The notes below the pieces were generated by a model. The model saw nothing but the letters and a program-made list of their open reading frames with translations. It searched no databases and was not told where the DNA came from. The position numbers were made by a program, and so were the translations under genes. This document shows positions 41,372-52,917 of a stretch of DNA of 64,000 bases, in pieces. How positions within the stretch are numbered: position 1 is the first letter of the stretch; every line of letters begins with the position of its first letter. Origin of the DNA: Actinernus sp. WN-2022 (taxonomy: Eukaryota; Cnidaria; Anthozoa; Actiniaria; Actinernidae); NCBI GenBank assembly GCA_030867875.1, contig JAOWCC010001634.1:52114021-52178020 (forward strand), given 5' to 3'.

Positions 41372-41408
41372 TTTTCCAGATATTTTGTCAATGCCTGTTG
41401 CTTTAGAA

Positions 41409-42845
41409 TTAGAGAGGACTACTCAAGAGCTTGAGTATCTTTTCATTAGATATCTGCTTAAAGCGTGATATGTTAGATTGGCAAGGCTTTACAAACTGCT
41501 CAAACGTAGCGCTAGAGTCGGCCATTGAGTTGGCCAAATTTGGGCCAATATTGGAAAAATAAGTATTGAAAGCTTCCACTATTTCATCAGGAGAATTAAT
41601 TTTAGTATCGTTGACCTTGAGTTCGTTTACAACAGTTTTACTGGAAGTGCGCCCAAGCAGATCATTAATTGTTTTCCAGGCCTCTTTAGGATTATTGTGT
41701 TGCTTAGCAATCTTGTTGCGATAATAGTTGGACTTGGCCTGACGCAAAGCAATGTTAACCTCATTTCTGGATGCTTTGTAGTCATCCCAATCGGAACATA
41801 ATTTGGTCACCATTGCCTTGCGTTTGTTTTTATCTCTCGTAATAATTAATTCTTTTATCTCTCTGGTCAGCCATGGGACATTAAACGATCTTTTTCTTTT
41901 GGATTGTACTGGGGCATGCTTGTCTAACACGTCTAAGAATATATCTTTCCACGCGGCCCACATCGTGTCTGTGTCAGGACTTAAGACAATTTGTTCCCAG
42001 GGCTGAGCAAAAAGGTCTTCAACAAAACATTTCTGGTTAAACCTTTTCATGTTTCGTATTTCAATTGTTTTGGCCTTGATGCGCGTACTTTTATAAGGAT
42101 TTATCTTTCTTATCCCATAAATTAAACTATGGTCACTTATTCCCAAGTGTATTACGCCTGAGGAATTGATTTTGTCTGTAGATGAAGTTACAAAGTGATC
42201 AATGAGACTTTTTGATTGAGGTGTTATGCGCGTGGCTTCAGTTATCAATTGAGAGAGTTGATATGTCTCGTAAATTGCTTTAAGTCTTTTGGCTTGACAA
42301 TCAGAATTTTTCTTTAGCAAACAACAATTCATGTCCCCAAGGATCACGTGCTCTTTGTTTTCATCATCTACTGTCTTAATCATTTTTTCAAAACTAGTAA
42401 AAAATTCGCACGGAGTGTTGGGCGCTCGATAAATAGCGCTGACAATAAATGGTCGGCTATTTGGCTTGCAAATTTCCAGGGAAACACCCTCAATATCAAC
42501 AGGAATTATCTCATTTCTAATTCGGTAGTTAATGGAGCTTCGAAGAAAAATACAAACACCACCGCCAGTCCTTGATCGGTCTTTCCTTATGATATTATAT
42601 CCACGGATTCCTACCTCGCCATCCGAAATCGAAGAATCAAGCCTAGTTTCACATAAGCCAATAAGATCGAACGACTGAAATAATTTGGATATACGAATTT
42701 CATCGACGTGTTTTAGGAGGCTTACAATATTAAGAAAAGCCATTTTAAACCCCCTTGCTTTTGGGCCATTAGGAATAAAGCTTTCATCAGATAATGTAAT
42801 ATCTTTAGAAATTAAGCTAGGTTCGGATGGTGAATTTATGCTCAC
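41409..42845 (-). CDS. LINE ORF2: apurinic-type endonuclease part
   Basis: 478 codons from ATG. The endonuclease-exonuclease-phosphatase motifs are GLCETRLDSS, GGGVCIFLRS, VSAIYRAPNTP, VILGDMNC, SKSLIDHFVTSS and GISDHSLIY (the terminal SDH). They are followed by the linker (NVPWLTREIKELI, RNKIAKQHNNPKEAWKTIN). It ends at a frame slip; the RT continues in the next frame. Confidence 0.92.
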   Translation of the reverse strand: MSINSPSEPSLISKDITLSDESFIPNGPKARGFKMAFLNIVSLLKHVDEIRISKLFQSFDLIGLCETRLDSSISDGEVGIRGYNIIRKDRSRTGGGVCIFLRSSINYRIRNEIIPVDIEGVSLEICKPNSRPFIVSAIYRAPNTPCEFFTSFEKMIKTVDDENKEHVILGDMNCCLLKKNSDCQAKRLKAIYETYQLSQLITEATRITPQSKSLIDHFVTSSTDKINSSGVIHLGISDHSLIYGIRKINPYKSTRIKAKTIEIRNMKRFNQKCFVEDLFAQPWEQIVLSPDTDTMWAAWKDIFLDVLDKHAPVQSKRKRSFNVPWLTREIKELIITRDKNKRKAMVTKLCSDWDDYKASRNEVNIALRQAKSNYYRNKIAKQHNNPKEAWKTINDLLGRTSSKTVVNELKVNDTKINSPDEIVEAFNTYFSNIGPNLANSMADSSATFEQFVKPCQSNISRFKQISNEKILKLLSSPL

Positions 42846-42857
42846 ACTTTTGGCCGA

Positions 42858-43053
42858 TCAATTATTAATAAGAGAATTAAAATTGTTCTGCAAAGCTATA
42901 CTACCTGCGGGGTTTAAGTGTATGCCTTTCGCGTTGAGGTGAAATGCTTTGATATTAGAGTTTGCGGCAAATTCCCAGCCATTCTGGTTACAAAATGAGC
43001 GCAGTATGCGATTGGTTTCTCTTACCCTGTTATTCATGTCATTCGAGTCAGTT
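42858..43053 (-). pseudogene. LINE ORF1, C-terminal third (SGNH end)
   Basis: RTDSNDMNNRVRETNRILRS then GIHLNPAGSIAL, the block V His of an SGNH/GDSL esterase. It ends at a stop at 42,858, just 13 bp before the ORF2 ATG. It is joined in frame to 50,210 when the 7.1-kb insertion is left out. Confidence 0.85.
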
Positions 43054-43361
43054 CTTGTTATAACGGATGGTGTAATTTGCGGCTCGACGGCTTGGCGGCT
43101 TGACGGCTCGACGGCTTGACGGCTTGACGGCTCGACGGCTTGGCGGCTTGACGGAATGGCTTTGTAAGAGTGCAGACATACATACATACACTATTTACAG
43201 AGTAGCTGAAATAAGCTAAGGGACGGACCATTAGAAAAGTTATGGGGGGGGGTGGGGGAATTCCAAAAAAAAAATCCATACAAGGGAAAATTATCAAAAA
43301 AAATATCCATGCACAGCCAGCAACACAGAAAAAAAAATCATACATGGAGGGGGAGATAGTA

Positions 43362-46076
43362 GCCTGCGAACAGCATCCTCTACTTGATAGCCTGTGTACA
43401 GCCGTACGTCTCCCCTCAAAACTCGGGAAGGGACGTCTGTGCTACACTGTCGTTAATCGTGTTCTGGCATAATTTTGCATAAACTACATTTCGATTGCCA
43501 TTAGCCGAGAAACACTAGACGGTACACATTGTAGATTTCAGATTGTTCATTTTCTATTGTTAATGCAATGCAAGAGACAAAGAGGGAGGACGCTGCGAAG
43601 CGGGGAAAATCGATGTTTGAGAATTCGCCCGCTCGTAGCCGAACTCGCCTGACCGCCGAGGCTATTTCTTTTCACTTGAGATTCGAGAGAAATAATTTCT
43701 TCCCAGACTTGAAATAGGCCTACGGATTTTGGGGGGGATTTTTAGAGCCTAACGGGATTTTTAGAAGAAAAAAAGAAGTTTTTAGAAAAAAAAAAAAAAA
43801 TTATGAGCTTTTTAAAGAGAAATCTCATAACAATTATTAAGATTAAAAATTCCAACCATTAACGTGTGAACATAAGCAGTATTTAAGTAGTTCTGAAGCT
43901 TGTCAATCCCCCCCCCCCCCCCCCAATAAGTTATGCAGTCCCAGCATGCCTTGCCTGCAAGTTCAAAATGGCGGAATCAGTCGAGGCTGCTGAAGTTGCA
44001 GCTGATGGTTGAGTTAAGAGATGAAGAAAGAGAGAAGGAAGTATGTCAGTAAAGGCTCCAAGTGCCAGTGAACAAAAATACGCTAATTTCGAAAGAAAAA
44101 AATAAAATATATAATTTTAGAGATTTTTAGAAGTGTTTACGAGATTTTTAGAGATAAAACTGAGATTTTTAGAGCATTTCTGTAGATTATCCGGAAAGAG
44201 TTTTAGGCCATTTTTCGGGATTTTTGTAGCTAGGCCTATTAAACTTGAAATGCAGCAGTTCCATGAACGATATTCTTATCATTAATGCACTAGTCAATTG
44301 AAACCCCGGCCCCCCGACCCCCGGGACATAGTGGGGCATTAACGGGGACATGGCCGTGAAATAACGCACATTTAACGCTGCATTTTTCCGGTGGAACGGG
44401 GAAAGTAACGATTTGCAAAATTTGCGGGGATTTTAGCGGTGGTTGTAACGCCAGCCACGACAGAGCGGGACTGGGCCCGAGCATCAACAACGTGTATCAA
44501 ACATGGCGGAAGTTATGGACAGCTAATTTAAACAAGTCCTGGGTGTTTCCATCAGAGGAAGTGTTTATACTGAGTTAAGTCACGAGTAGTAGATCAGGAA
44601 GTGTTTATTATTAAACACTTTGTTATTTGCAACAACATAGCCGGTTTTGTTAAAGTTTGTGTCACGGCAAAATATCAGATTAAGTAATGATTCGTGTTAC
44701 AAGTACGACACCGAACGGCATTCAGATGGCAAGGTGTTAATTTTGTATTGTGAAAATTCTTGATCTGATTGGTTGAAACATGAAAATCGCCTTAAAGGTT
44801 CGGAAGACGTTTAATTTCCTCCAATTTTTCAAACTATTAAAACTACGATTTGCACTGCGATTCCAATGTCGTTTGTAAAGCAAATCGTATGTTCGGAACC
44901 TTATCAATCGTGCCTGTTTCGTAGCTATTGTGTTTGGCTGTTCCTATTGGTTGGAAGACAATTTGTTCATAAAAATGGAATGAAACTAAGACTTCATACT
45001 ACTTTTATTTCAGAATAATCATAATTATCACCCAGTGTTTTCGTAGTCTAAAACACAGACAAATCATATGTGAGGGAGGCTCAATGCCACATAACAATGG
45101 ATGTTGTCGTACTTTTTACACGGATCATTACTTAAATATATTTAAACACAGCTGCATGACATTTCCTTTATATTCCTTTGTCGCATTGTTGTTTTTTGTT
45201 GACAGACAACGGTTTCTGATAAACAAGACAATGGTCGAGACTGTAAAAGTGCGGAAAGCATGTATAGTAATAGAAAATGTACAGGGGGCGGATCCAGGAT
45301 TTTGTGAAAGAGGGGTTTGCAAAAGGATTTTTTTTTAATCTAGAGATTTAAAATTGAATTTACAGTGATTTACAGGAATCATAGTGGGTGTTGCAACCCC
45401 CGAAACCCCTCCCCTGGATCCGCTAGTAATATGCTTCAGAAAAATAATTTTCAGTTTTCAAATAATGGAGCAACAGATTGAAGCTTATGTATATTCAATT
45501 TATCAATGCCTCCTCCCAATTGAAAATTCTGAAGCACATACCGGGGCCATAGGGGCGGGTATTGTAACAGCCAACTGTCCCCGATGGGCGGGGAAAAGGT
45601 AACATTGTATAAATGTTACTTTCCCCGCTATGTCCCGGGGGTCGGGGGGCCAAGTGCATAATCTTGACGATTTCCCCCAGGGGTAGGGGAATCGTCCCTT
45701 TCAAAGTCCCCTGGTTAGGTCTTCCACGACCTACAATCCCCCGTCATTTTGCACAAAATGAGACCGATGGACCTGAATTGACTACTGGAATCTCTTTACT
45801 AACCGTATTTCTATAACATTGAACACTCTATTTTCACTCTATTTTGTGACGTATTATGTATGTGCCGCGGGGGTGGGCCAGTGTTTTGAGCTCGGTTTGG
45901 GCAGGTAGGGTAAGGATTTCAGTATAATTTGGGTGCAGTCAGGGTCGGGTTCCCGGGCTGTGTACAGGCTACTACTTGAGGGAGAACGGTGGTTTCTCCC
46001 CATGTAGAGAGAATGGGGAGAAACGGAAACGATGAAATCGTCGTTCTCCCTCAAGTAGGGGATGCTGTTCGCAGGC
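43362..46076. mobile_element. Possible nested element with GCCTGCGAACAGCATCC ends
   Basis: Inverted ends of ~24 bp (extending to TACTTGA), flanked by TA. A hairpin at 45,972-46,059 (CTACTTGAGGGAGAACG and inverse) may be part of its right end. Confidence 0.5.
44290..45820. other. GC-rich CCCGGG-type repeat debris
   Basis: Segments with GGGACATAGTGGGGCATTAA (44,334) and CCCCGCTATGTCCCGGGGGT (45,624) are inverted relatives. CGGATCCAGG (45,289) and CCTGGATCCG (45,413) bound a ~135-bp hAT-like MITE. No genes seen. Confidence 0.45.
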
Positions 46077-47349
46077 TAGGGAGAGAGACAAGGCAGACGC
46101 CAGGGACTGCACAAATGTACAGGGATGCCATCAACTCCAAATGGTTTCCTTCTATCGCACTGTGTTTTTGTTGCAGCAACCCTTTTGTGAGAGGTACACG
46201 TATGTATCCTTTGATTTATCCACTGTTAAAAGGCAGGAGAAATTTACACAAGAAATTTACATAACTTTTCGTCTCAAAAATATTTGTTTTAATGGGATTT
46301 TCACTGGTCTCGCTTTGAGCTTGAATCATAAACAACATTTGCCATGCAAGGTGATGCAGCTGTACACTTTTATAGGTATCGATATTAAAGTATAACTTTT
46401 AATATGGGCACGCTAGCCCTGATAAAAAAAACGATTTTCACAGGGGCATGGCTCTTAAGGTTTACTTAGGACAAGAACTGTTAAGTACAAAGATAGCTAA
46501 ATTTTGAAAAAAAACAAACGTGCATGAGATCTTAGCCGAAAAAAAATTTGCTGCACAGCAAACTGGAGTAAAAAAAAATGCATGCAGCTTGAGAATCCCC
46601 CACCCCCCCCCCCCCATAACTTTTCTAATGGTCCGTCCCTAATATCTTATACACAGTGAAGTAAAATTCACTGGAACGGAGCTAGTGAAATAAATACACG
46701 AAAATACAAATGAAAGCTAAGAACGTTTCGAAGCGTTTGAAACAGGGACAAATGGCGAAAAGGCTAATTGATCTGTTTCATATAAATATAAACTTTGATA
46801 GACCCAGCTCAAATTGCAAGAGCTCCAGTTTAACTTTTTTTAAACCTTTTTCAAAGTTCTCACTCGACAAAGCTTAAAGGGGAATTATGTCGTTGAGTGT
46901 GCTGCAGAAGTTTCTTTTCCCTGAAACTTTTCTCGGCTTTCTTTATTTCCCCGGGGCTCTTCACTGTCAACTTCCGTTTAATTACTTACTTGCATATGTG
47001 TGAATGCAATAAAAAATTATTTGAGTTTTTAGTATGGGTCTGTACAATGTGCGAGGATATGCGAGCCAGCATGCGAGGCATGCAAAAAATATAATTAATA
47101 AAAAACAAAATTTAGCCAGACAAATTAAAGTTCAATCGATTATTTCCAGTACTGATGATGAAACACTCATACAAATCATTATTCAGTTGACCGGGAATAG
47201 GGAAAGTGCGTGAAGAAATGTTAAGGGGAAAAAATGGCGGGGAAAATTAAAGACATGATCTGTCGCAGTGTGGAAATTTCGAAGATCGGCTGAGCCAAGT
47301 CCAAGAGAATTTGACTTACTTTCCGATTAACGATAAAGAGCAATCATTT

Positions 47350-47700
47350 TTGACGACCTTTCGGAATCAGTATTCTCCAGATACAGAACCGAGATGAACA
47401 GAACGAAATAAACAGAACAGAGATGAACAGACTTGGTTTTAATACGGACATGAATCGAATTAGTGCAGAACTGAAAAAACTACTTTTCGGATTGCAAAAA
47501 CAATTTATCGAACTGCAAATGACGTGAACAAACTAGTAGGATAAAGAATAAAAGTAATAAACCGGGAAAAAAACCGACAGAACAAGAAAAACGAGCGAAA
47601 CTCAACTCTGAGAGGAAATTATAAAATTGGCCGGACCCCTGTGGAAACATCAACAAAGGGTGACTCATTCAGAAAGGCGATTTCGATTCTCGCTGGAAAA
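47350..47700 (+). repeat. Dispersed repeat, copy A
   Basis: AGAACAAGAAAAACGAGCGA...GGACCCCTGTGGAAACATCA is shared in direct orientation with 53,742-53,860. No coding frame. Confidence 0.75.
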
Positions 47701-49246
47701 TCGATGGAAACAACGGTTGTCACGGAAATGATGATTGTTGTAGTTAATTGACATTTGAGATGCTATTAGGTTTTAGTTTAGAAGTCGCATGTGTGTTACA
47801 GAACTGTTGACGTTTCATGGGTTTAGCGCTATGGATTCGGGAACGCACGAAATACAGCTAGTCGATTGTATTGTAGAGCGGCCATATCGAATGTATATTG
47901 GAACAAGAGCCCACTGGGCTTTCACTCGGGCCACTATATATTCATCAGGAGACATTTTGCATGTCCCACCTTTATGGAGGAATGGTACTCCCATAAAAAA
48001 ATTGTTTTCAGTGTCCAAGGGAAGCACCATTAGAAATGTGGAGGGGGGAGGTAGGACTTCCTCAAGATGCACATTTTGTTCGTCGCTGGAAGCGGATCAG
48101 AGAAACTAAGTAATAGATTGAACTGAATTGTGATTGTAATCGAAATATTGTAAATTAGAATTAGAAAGGACTGTGAATAACTGTGAGGGTAATGAGAACA
48201 AAATAAAGGCTTACAGCGAGGTATACGCTGGTATAAAAATTAAAACGTTTCATTTTTCTAGGGATCCAGAAGCAGGGGTCCACGTTTCGTCGACTGACTC
48301 GGGTTCCTGCATACGGAAAATGTGATTTTTTCCACCTCAAAAAGCATTTACCATTGCAGGAACTCTAATCTCAATTTTCTTACTTGCAACTCGCATTTTT
48401 CAACTCGCAACTCGCATTTTTCAACTCGCATCAAACCCATTCTCCAAGTTGACTGACAACCAGTAAGCAAAACATACACTGGCGGAAGCTGAATACTTAC
48501 CTTCTCACATTCATTTGCAACGAAAACCCCAAAACTCTAGCCCTGAAAACATATGGTAACTCGAGCCACCGACATAAAATCCGCGGCTGAACTGATAATG
48601 AGCCAACAGGTATAAAATATCAATAGCAAAGCTTTTTGCAACAGTTGGTTACATTGTACAACGTGTCGTGTGAATGGGATTGGTGCCTGTACCAAGCATT
48701 TTGGCCAAGTGTCTACACCCCTAAATTTGGTCCGCGGACCCAAAAGTTTTCGGCACGACACCTATTTTTGTCGTGTACATATGAACATTTCATTATCTCG
48801 GTCCGCCTGGTTGGAGAGCCGTCCTTGAGAATTATAGCATAAGTCTACAATAATTATTACCTTAAATAAAGCCTTTCCAAACATAACGAAGGTATATCGG
48901 TTAATAAGAATTTTATTATATGGCCATTTTGAAATCTAAAATAAAAGGTAAAGGTAGGGAAATGTTTTTTTATTTGCATTGCTACAGCGCGTGTGTAACA
49001 CTCAAATGGCTTCTCCAGTACTTTTATTGAATACAAGAAACTACGCTTGGGATTTTCAAAACGATTGATAGTATCGTTGTTTTAGGCATGAAATCTAACA
49101 AGAGGAAAGCCTATAAAGCAAAAAGGTGTTCAATAAAGTGAACAGTGTTCGTTTAAAATGAGATAAATCAAACATCTTTCATCACTATTAAAAGCGGCGC
49201 GGCAATTTGTTAATTCAAACCGGTAGTGTCCAGACTGGGAATCCAC

Positions 49247-49324
49247 TAGTCTCCTTTGCAGCCGTTCTTAGTGTCGGTCCGAGTATGGGACTGACACTAA
49301 GAACGGCTGCAAAGGAGACTAGGA
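49247..49324. repeat. Near-perfect hairpin, 34-bp arms
   Basis: AGTCTCCTTTGCAGCCGTTC... is inverted at about 49,290-49,322, with a spacer of about 10 bp. A palindromic MITE. Confidence 0.85.
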
Positions 49325-50209
49325 ATCCACCAGATCTTCATCAACTACTACATGAGGGTCTACATGTCAGTTGTCAGTTAAAATTTTGGCCATTTATCAG
49401 TTGTCAGTTAGCCCTAGTTAATCATTACTAGAGAAAATTTACAATGTTTGACCCACAAAAAAAAACAAATTTGTCAGTTGTCAGTTATTTTTAAGGCCGT
49501 TTGTCAGTACTATACTCCAGTTAACCCCATTCAGACCCTCCTACATGCAGCTTTGATAGGAATTCGCAGCAATTGTATGTGAGTATTTTTTTTTTGTATG
49601 AGTTTTTTTTTCATGGCTCGCATATTTTTTATTTGCATGGCTCGCATCGTTGGCTCGCATGGCTCGCATGTTGTCCACACTCCTTCATTTTCCCGCCTCC
49701 TACACCCGCGCGCGTTCATGTATGAAATAAGATCGACAGTTTCACACGGTCGCGATAGATAGATTTTTAATACAACGGTTTGAACGTTTTAGCAATTCGA
49801 TGGTTTTGTTTATTTGACGTGCCAGTATTTTAAGTGTAAACCAAAATGGAAGAAAATAGCTAAGATCTAAGCGGCCTCCTTTTTACGTGATTAAATAATT
49901 ATAAATTTCTGGGAAACCTGTCTCGAAATCCTGACTTAAGGATCCTGACTAGAGATCTCCTTCCTGCCGCCGTTGTCGGAGCAACTAACCACAGTTAAGT
50001 TTACTACGGTAAACCGGCCGGCAGGTCACACTGCATGAGGATGCCCGTTAACTATAGTAAACTTCGTCCAGTGATTAAATTTATCATAATGTTGTCATTC
50101 CACCGTTCCGTCAAAGCCGTCGAGCCGTCAAGCCGTCAAGCCGTCGAGCCGTCGAGCCGCCAAGCCGTCGAGCCGTCAAGCCGCAAATTACACCATCCGC
50201 TTGTTATAA

Positions 50210-51226
50210 TGCCTGATACTGCGATGCTCGTGTTAGGAGATTGTGATTCTATCTTGTGCGCCAAGTTAGTAATCCCATCTGCGACTATCTGCGGCTCAGA
50301 GCTGCGAAGATCGTTAGTACCAATATGCAATACAATCTTGTCAGGCTGTTTACGGAGTAGTGGTTTCACAAAGTCGTTCATATCTTCCACAGTGGCACCA
50401 GCAAATGATTTTACTGTGACGCGTTGTGAAGTATTGGACAGCTCCCAGCCTTTAACGTACTTGATAATTGAGTCTCCTGCAATAACGACGTCAAATTTCG
50501 ATTTTCTCTCTTCATTCTCAACTGTCGGTGGCGATTTTTGCTTAGTAGATTCGCCGGATACATTGGATTTCTGTGCACTTCGATTCTGTTGACGCTTCCA
50601 TTTGTTATTGTTGGATCCAGCATTATTTCCTTGCTTGTTTTCTGGTATTTCAGGAGAGGTTGGAGGGTCTTTATTCGCTTCTGCTGCTCGGTTTCCAAAT
50701 GATTTGTTGCCTTGATGGCTCTGATACAGATCTTTACTTATGATGGAGACAACGAGCTTCAGAGAATCTCTCTCTTCTGTTAGATGCTGTAATTTATCCT
50801 TTGATAATTTAAGTTGGTCCCTCAGTATTCTATTTTCTTCATTCAATTTCTGCGCGTTCAGGCGGTCGTTGTTGTTAGTGTGAGGTGTTGGTCCGAACAA
50901 ATCTTTTAGCTCAGCTATATCATGTTCGAGGCGATCGTAAAGTTTCTTGAAGTAGTTGTGGCTTGGACACGAATGGTGTTTTTGATTATTATATCCAGCA
51001 TCGTTGTTGTCAGCAACTTCGTGTACATCTGGCTCGATATTTTCGCTTAGCGGTTGGCTTCGGCTGCCATTAATATTTAAATTTTGGCGGGAACCACCGT
51101 TAAGTTGCCCATCGGTATGATTTGGATTCTCAAGAATACAGCATCTGAGTCTCGCCACTAGCACACACTTCTTGCCAGATTTTGATGATTTCCTTTTCCC
51201 AAGTTCCATCTTTAGTTCAGATGAAC
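50210..51226 (-). pseudogene. LINE ORF1, middle (SAP-like, coiled coil, SGNH start)
   Basis: Starts LKMELGKRKSSKSGKKCVLV, a SAP-like motif. It continues through a coiled coil (LNEENRILRDQLKLSKDKLQ), a basic region (NNNKWKRQQNRSAQKS), and the SGNH blocks FDVVIAGDSIIKYV (block I Ser), KSFAGATVEDM (Gly) and LHIGTNDL (Asn). It is cut at 50,209 by the 7.1-kb element and at 51,226 by the Harbinger-like element. Confidence 0.9.
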
Positions 51227-51229
51227 TAA

Positions 51230-52670
51230 TGCATCAGTCAATTCCAGCAATGCCCATCCCCTCCCCGGGACAACCCCCGGGCATTAGTCATTTTCGTTAT
51301 TTTTTCCCAAATTCCCCACGGTGGGGACAAGCAAGGTGTTCAAATGCCCCACAGTGGAGCCAAAGAAGTAAGGAAAATGCCCCACCCCCGGGCACATCCA
51401 TAACGATATACTGCTCAAGTCAGGAGCCCATTACCAGGAGCGTCCTCTGTTATGGGTTGGGTCCCCAGCACAGAGGTAGATGAGGCTATTTTTAGATTCG
51501 AAATTCCCGCGAAAAGAGTTTGCCGCCATGTTGGTGCCCTTAAACAATAGATTCCTCGTTAGCTTCTTTTGTTGGGGCACCAATATTTGAATCTCTGGGG
51601 ATTGAGTGAAAACCAGCAATTCGAATTCCCGCGTTGAAAGTGAAAAGAATGATAATGAGAAGTGACGTTAGCTATCTGATTGGCTAAGAATAGCCTACCT
51701 TTGTTCTTTTTAGCGCGAAACGCAATGCTAAAAATAGCCTCATCTACCTCTGTGCTGGGGTACAGACACAGTGGGGAAGATGGACGCTCCTGGTAATGGG
51801 CTCCTGCCCAAGTTTAATTCCATGCAAATGCACAAGGCGCAGAGAAGTGCTACTTCTCTATCTATTCATTGATAGTTTCCGTTACGGTTTTGTAGATCCG
51901 CCATCTTGTTTTGTATTTGTATTTATACTCACTGCTGTATCAGTGATTATGCTATTGAGCTGCCTAGAACCCCTGAAAATGGTATTAATTTACATAGTTT
52001 ATATTTCATTCCTATAAATAATCATTCGCACCGCGGTTAACGTTATACAATAAGCGCTTATTAAAACCACATGACAGACTTTTATAATAATAGTGTGACT
52101 TCTGTTCGTCCGGTGGACAGCAGCAAACAGTGTATATTTGTCCCATATTTGTAAACAAACTACTTGATATCGTTTCCAACTCGGACCAGCAGAGCTTGGG
52201 CCCCGAGTGCCTCCTGAATTAACATTTTAGCGTAGAGTAGAGTTAAGAATACAGGATTGCAGATCAGTGTTAGATGGGCGGTGAACGTACGAGAACTGCT
52301 ATTTTCTAGCTATATTGTAAAAAATAAACATCCATAGGTTTCCCGGCTTTTTCGTGTCCTAGCGTATACAAATAACCTGGACAAGACGGTATAAACTGCA
52401 GGTTTCTAGGTTTAGAGAAATAGATAGAATCCACAGGCAGCTGGAATAATTACAACAACTCAGATTTATTGGTTTCTTTTACTTGAAGTCTCTTTCCCAG
52501 AATTATTTTCGGCAGTGTCAAATGCCCCACCATATGCCCCGTGGTAGAATAATGCCCGACCTCCGGGCCGATATAAGGTTACAAATGCCCCACTCCCGGC
52601 ATCTCAAAGTATGCAAATGCCCCACCATATCCCGGGAGGGGGATGGGCATTGCTGGAATTGACTGATGCA
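51230..52670. mobile_element. 1.44-kb PIF/Harbinger-like element, TAA target duplication
   Basis: Ends TGCATCAGTCAATTCCAGCA and inverse, arms of ~50 bp including CCCATCCCC. TAA is at 51,227-51,229 and 52,671-52,673. No transposase. Termini match those of the MITE at 8,360-8,711 (TGCATSAGTC). An internal repeat pair (GGCTATTTTTAG at 51,484 and CTAAAAATAGCC at 51,728) forms a further foldback. Confidence 0.9.
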
Positions 52671-52673
52671 TAA

Positions 52674-52914
52674 GCGAATCGATCATCCTTCCGTTGAGTG
52701 CTTTCTTGATGACATTTGCTTCAGAGATCGAGGTAGTTTCTACATTTGAAGAAGAATTTTGTGACAAATTCTCAAGATCTACAAATTCTATTCCTCTGGT
52801 AGATAGACTTTTGTCTAACTGACTGATATCCGACATAGATAGGGATCTTTGAAGTTTTGAAGGGAAGGAACTTGAGTTTAGGCTAAGAGCTTCAAAAGCA
52901 TGACCGTCCGCCAT
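52674..52914 (-). pseudogene. LINE ORF1, N-terminal part
   Basis: ATG at 52,914. MADGHAFEALSLNSSS... then ISQLDKSLSTRGIEF, and ends RMIDSL at the TAA/TTA target site. Without the transposon the frame continues DSL|SSSELKMELG. Confidence 0.85.
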
Positions 52915-52917
52915 GAT

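Larger units (their letters stand above)
43220..46639. mobile_element. 3.4-kb PIF/Harbinger-like element, TAA target duplication
   Basis: Ends GGGACGGACCATTAGAAAAG and inverse, followed by TTATGGGGGG. TAA occurs at 43,217-43,219 and 46,640-46,642. The interior has no transposase. It has a second inverted pair with ends GCCTGCGAACAGCATCC at 43,362 and 46,076, flanked by TA, so another element may be nested. Confidence 0.85.
47041..49680. mobile_element. Inner foldback pair with GCGAGCCATG units
   Basis: ATGCGAGCCAGCATGCGAGG (47,058) is inverted at 49,620-49,672 as GGCTCGCAT units. Both are followed inward by an A-rich stretch. CAACTCGCATTTTT repeats lie at 48,385-48,433 and a perfect hairpin at 49,247-49,324. 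It has the architecture of the other minisatellite-armed elements. Confidence 0.5.
43064..50199. mobile_element. 7.1-kb foldback element with minisatellite inverted ends, 10-bp target duplication
   Basis: CTTGTTATAA is duplicated at 43,054-43,063 and 50,200-50,209. The ends read CGGATGGTGTAATTTGCGGC and continue into arrays of GACGGCTYGACGGCTTG (43,080-43,155; 50,105-50,182 inverted). Nested inside are a 3.4-kb Harbinger-like element and a second foldback pair (about 47,041/49,672). A 106-codon frame at 47,789-48,109 (+) is unassigned. No transposase is recognised, so it is non-autonomous. Mutator-like mobilisation is suggested by the duplication length only. Confidence 0.88.
39689..52917 (-). 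mobile_element. LINE with ORF1 (SAP-like + SGNH) and ORF2 (EN + RT), interrupted twice
   Basis: A non-LTR element in minus orientation. From 5': ORF1 (52,914 to 42,858, broken by two DNA transposons), ORF2 endonuclease (42,845-41,409), RT (41,371-39,920), then a 3' UTR with AATAAAGTTTTACTTACTTA and a (TTAC)n tail at about 39,689-39,712. Without the insertions it is about 4.6 kb. One frameshift lies at about 41,410. It resembles CR1/L2-type elements, many of which carry an esterase in ORF1. Confidence 0.88.

Noticed and set aside
47789..48109. 106-codon plus-strand protein as the transposase of the 7.1-kb element
   Set aside because: No DDE or Mutator motifs, too short, and the opposite strand is open too.
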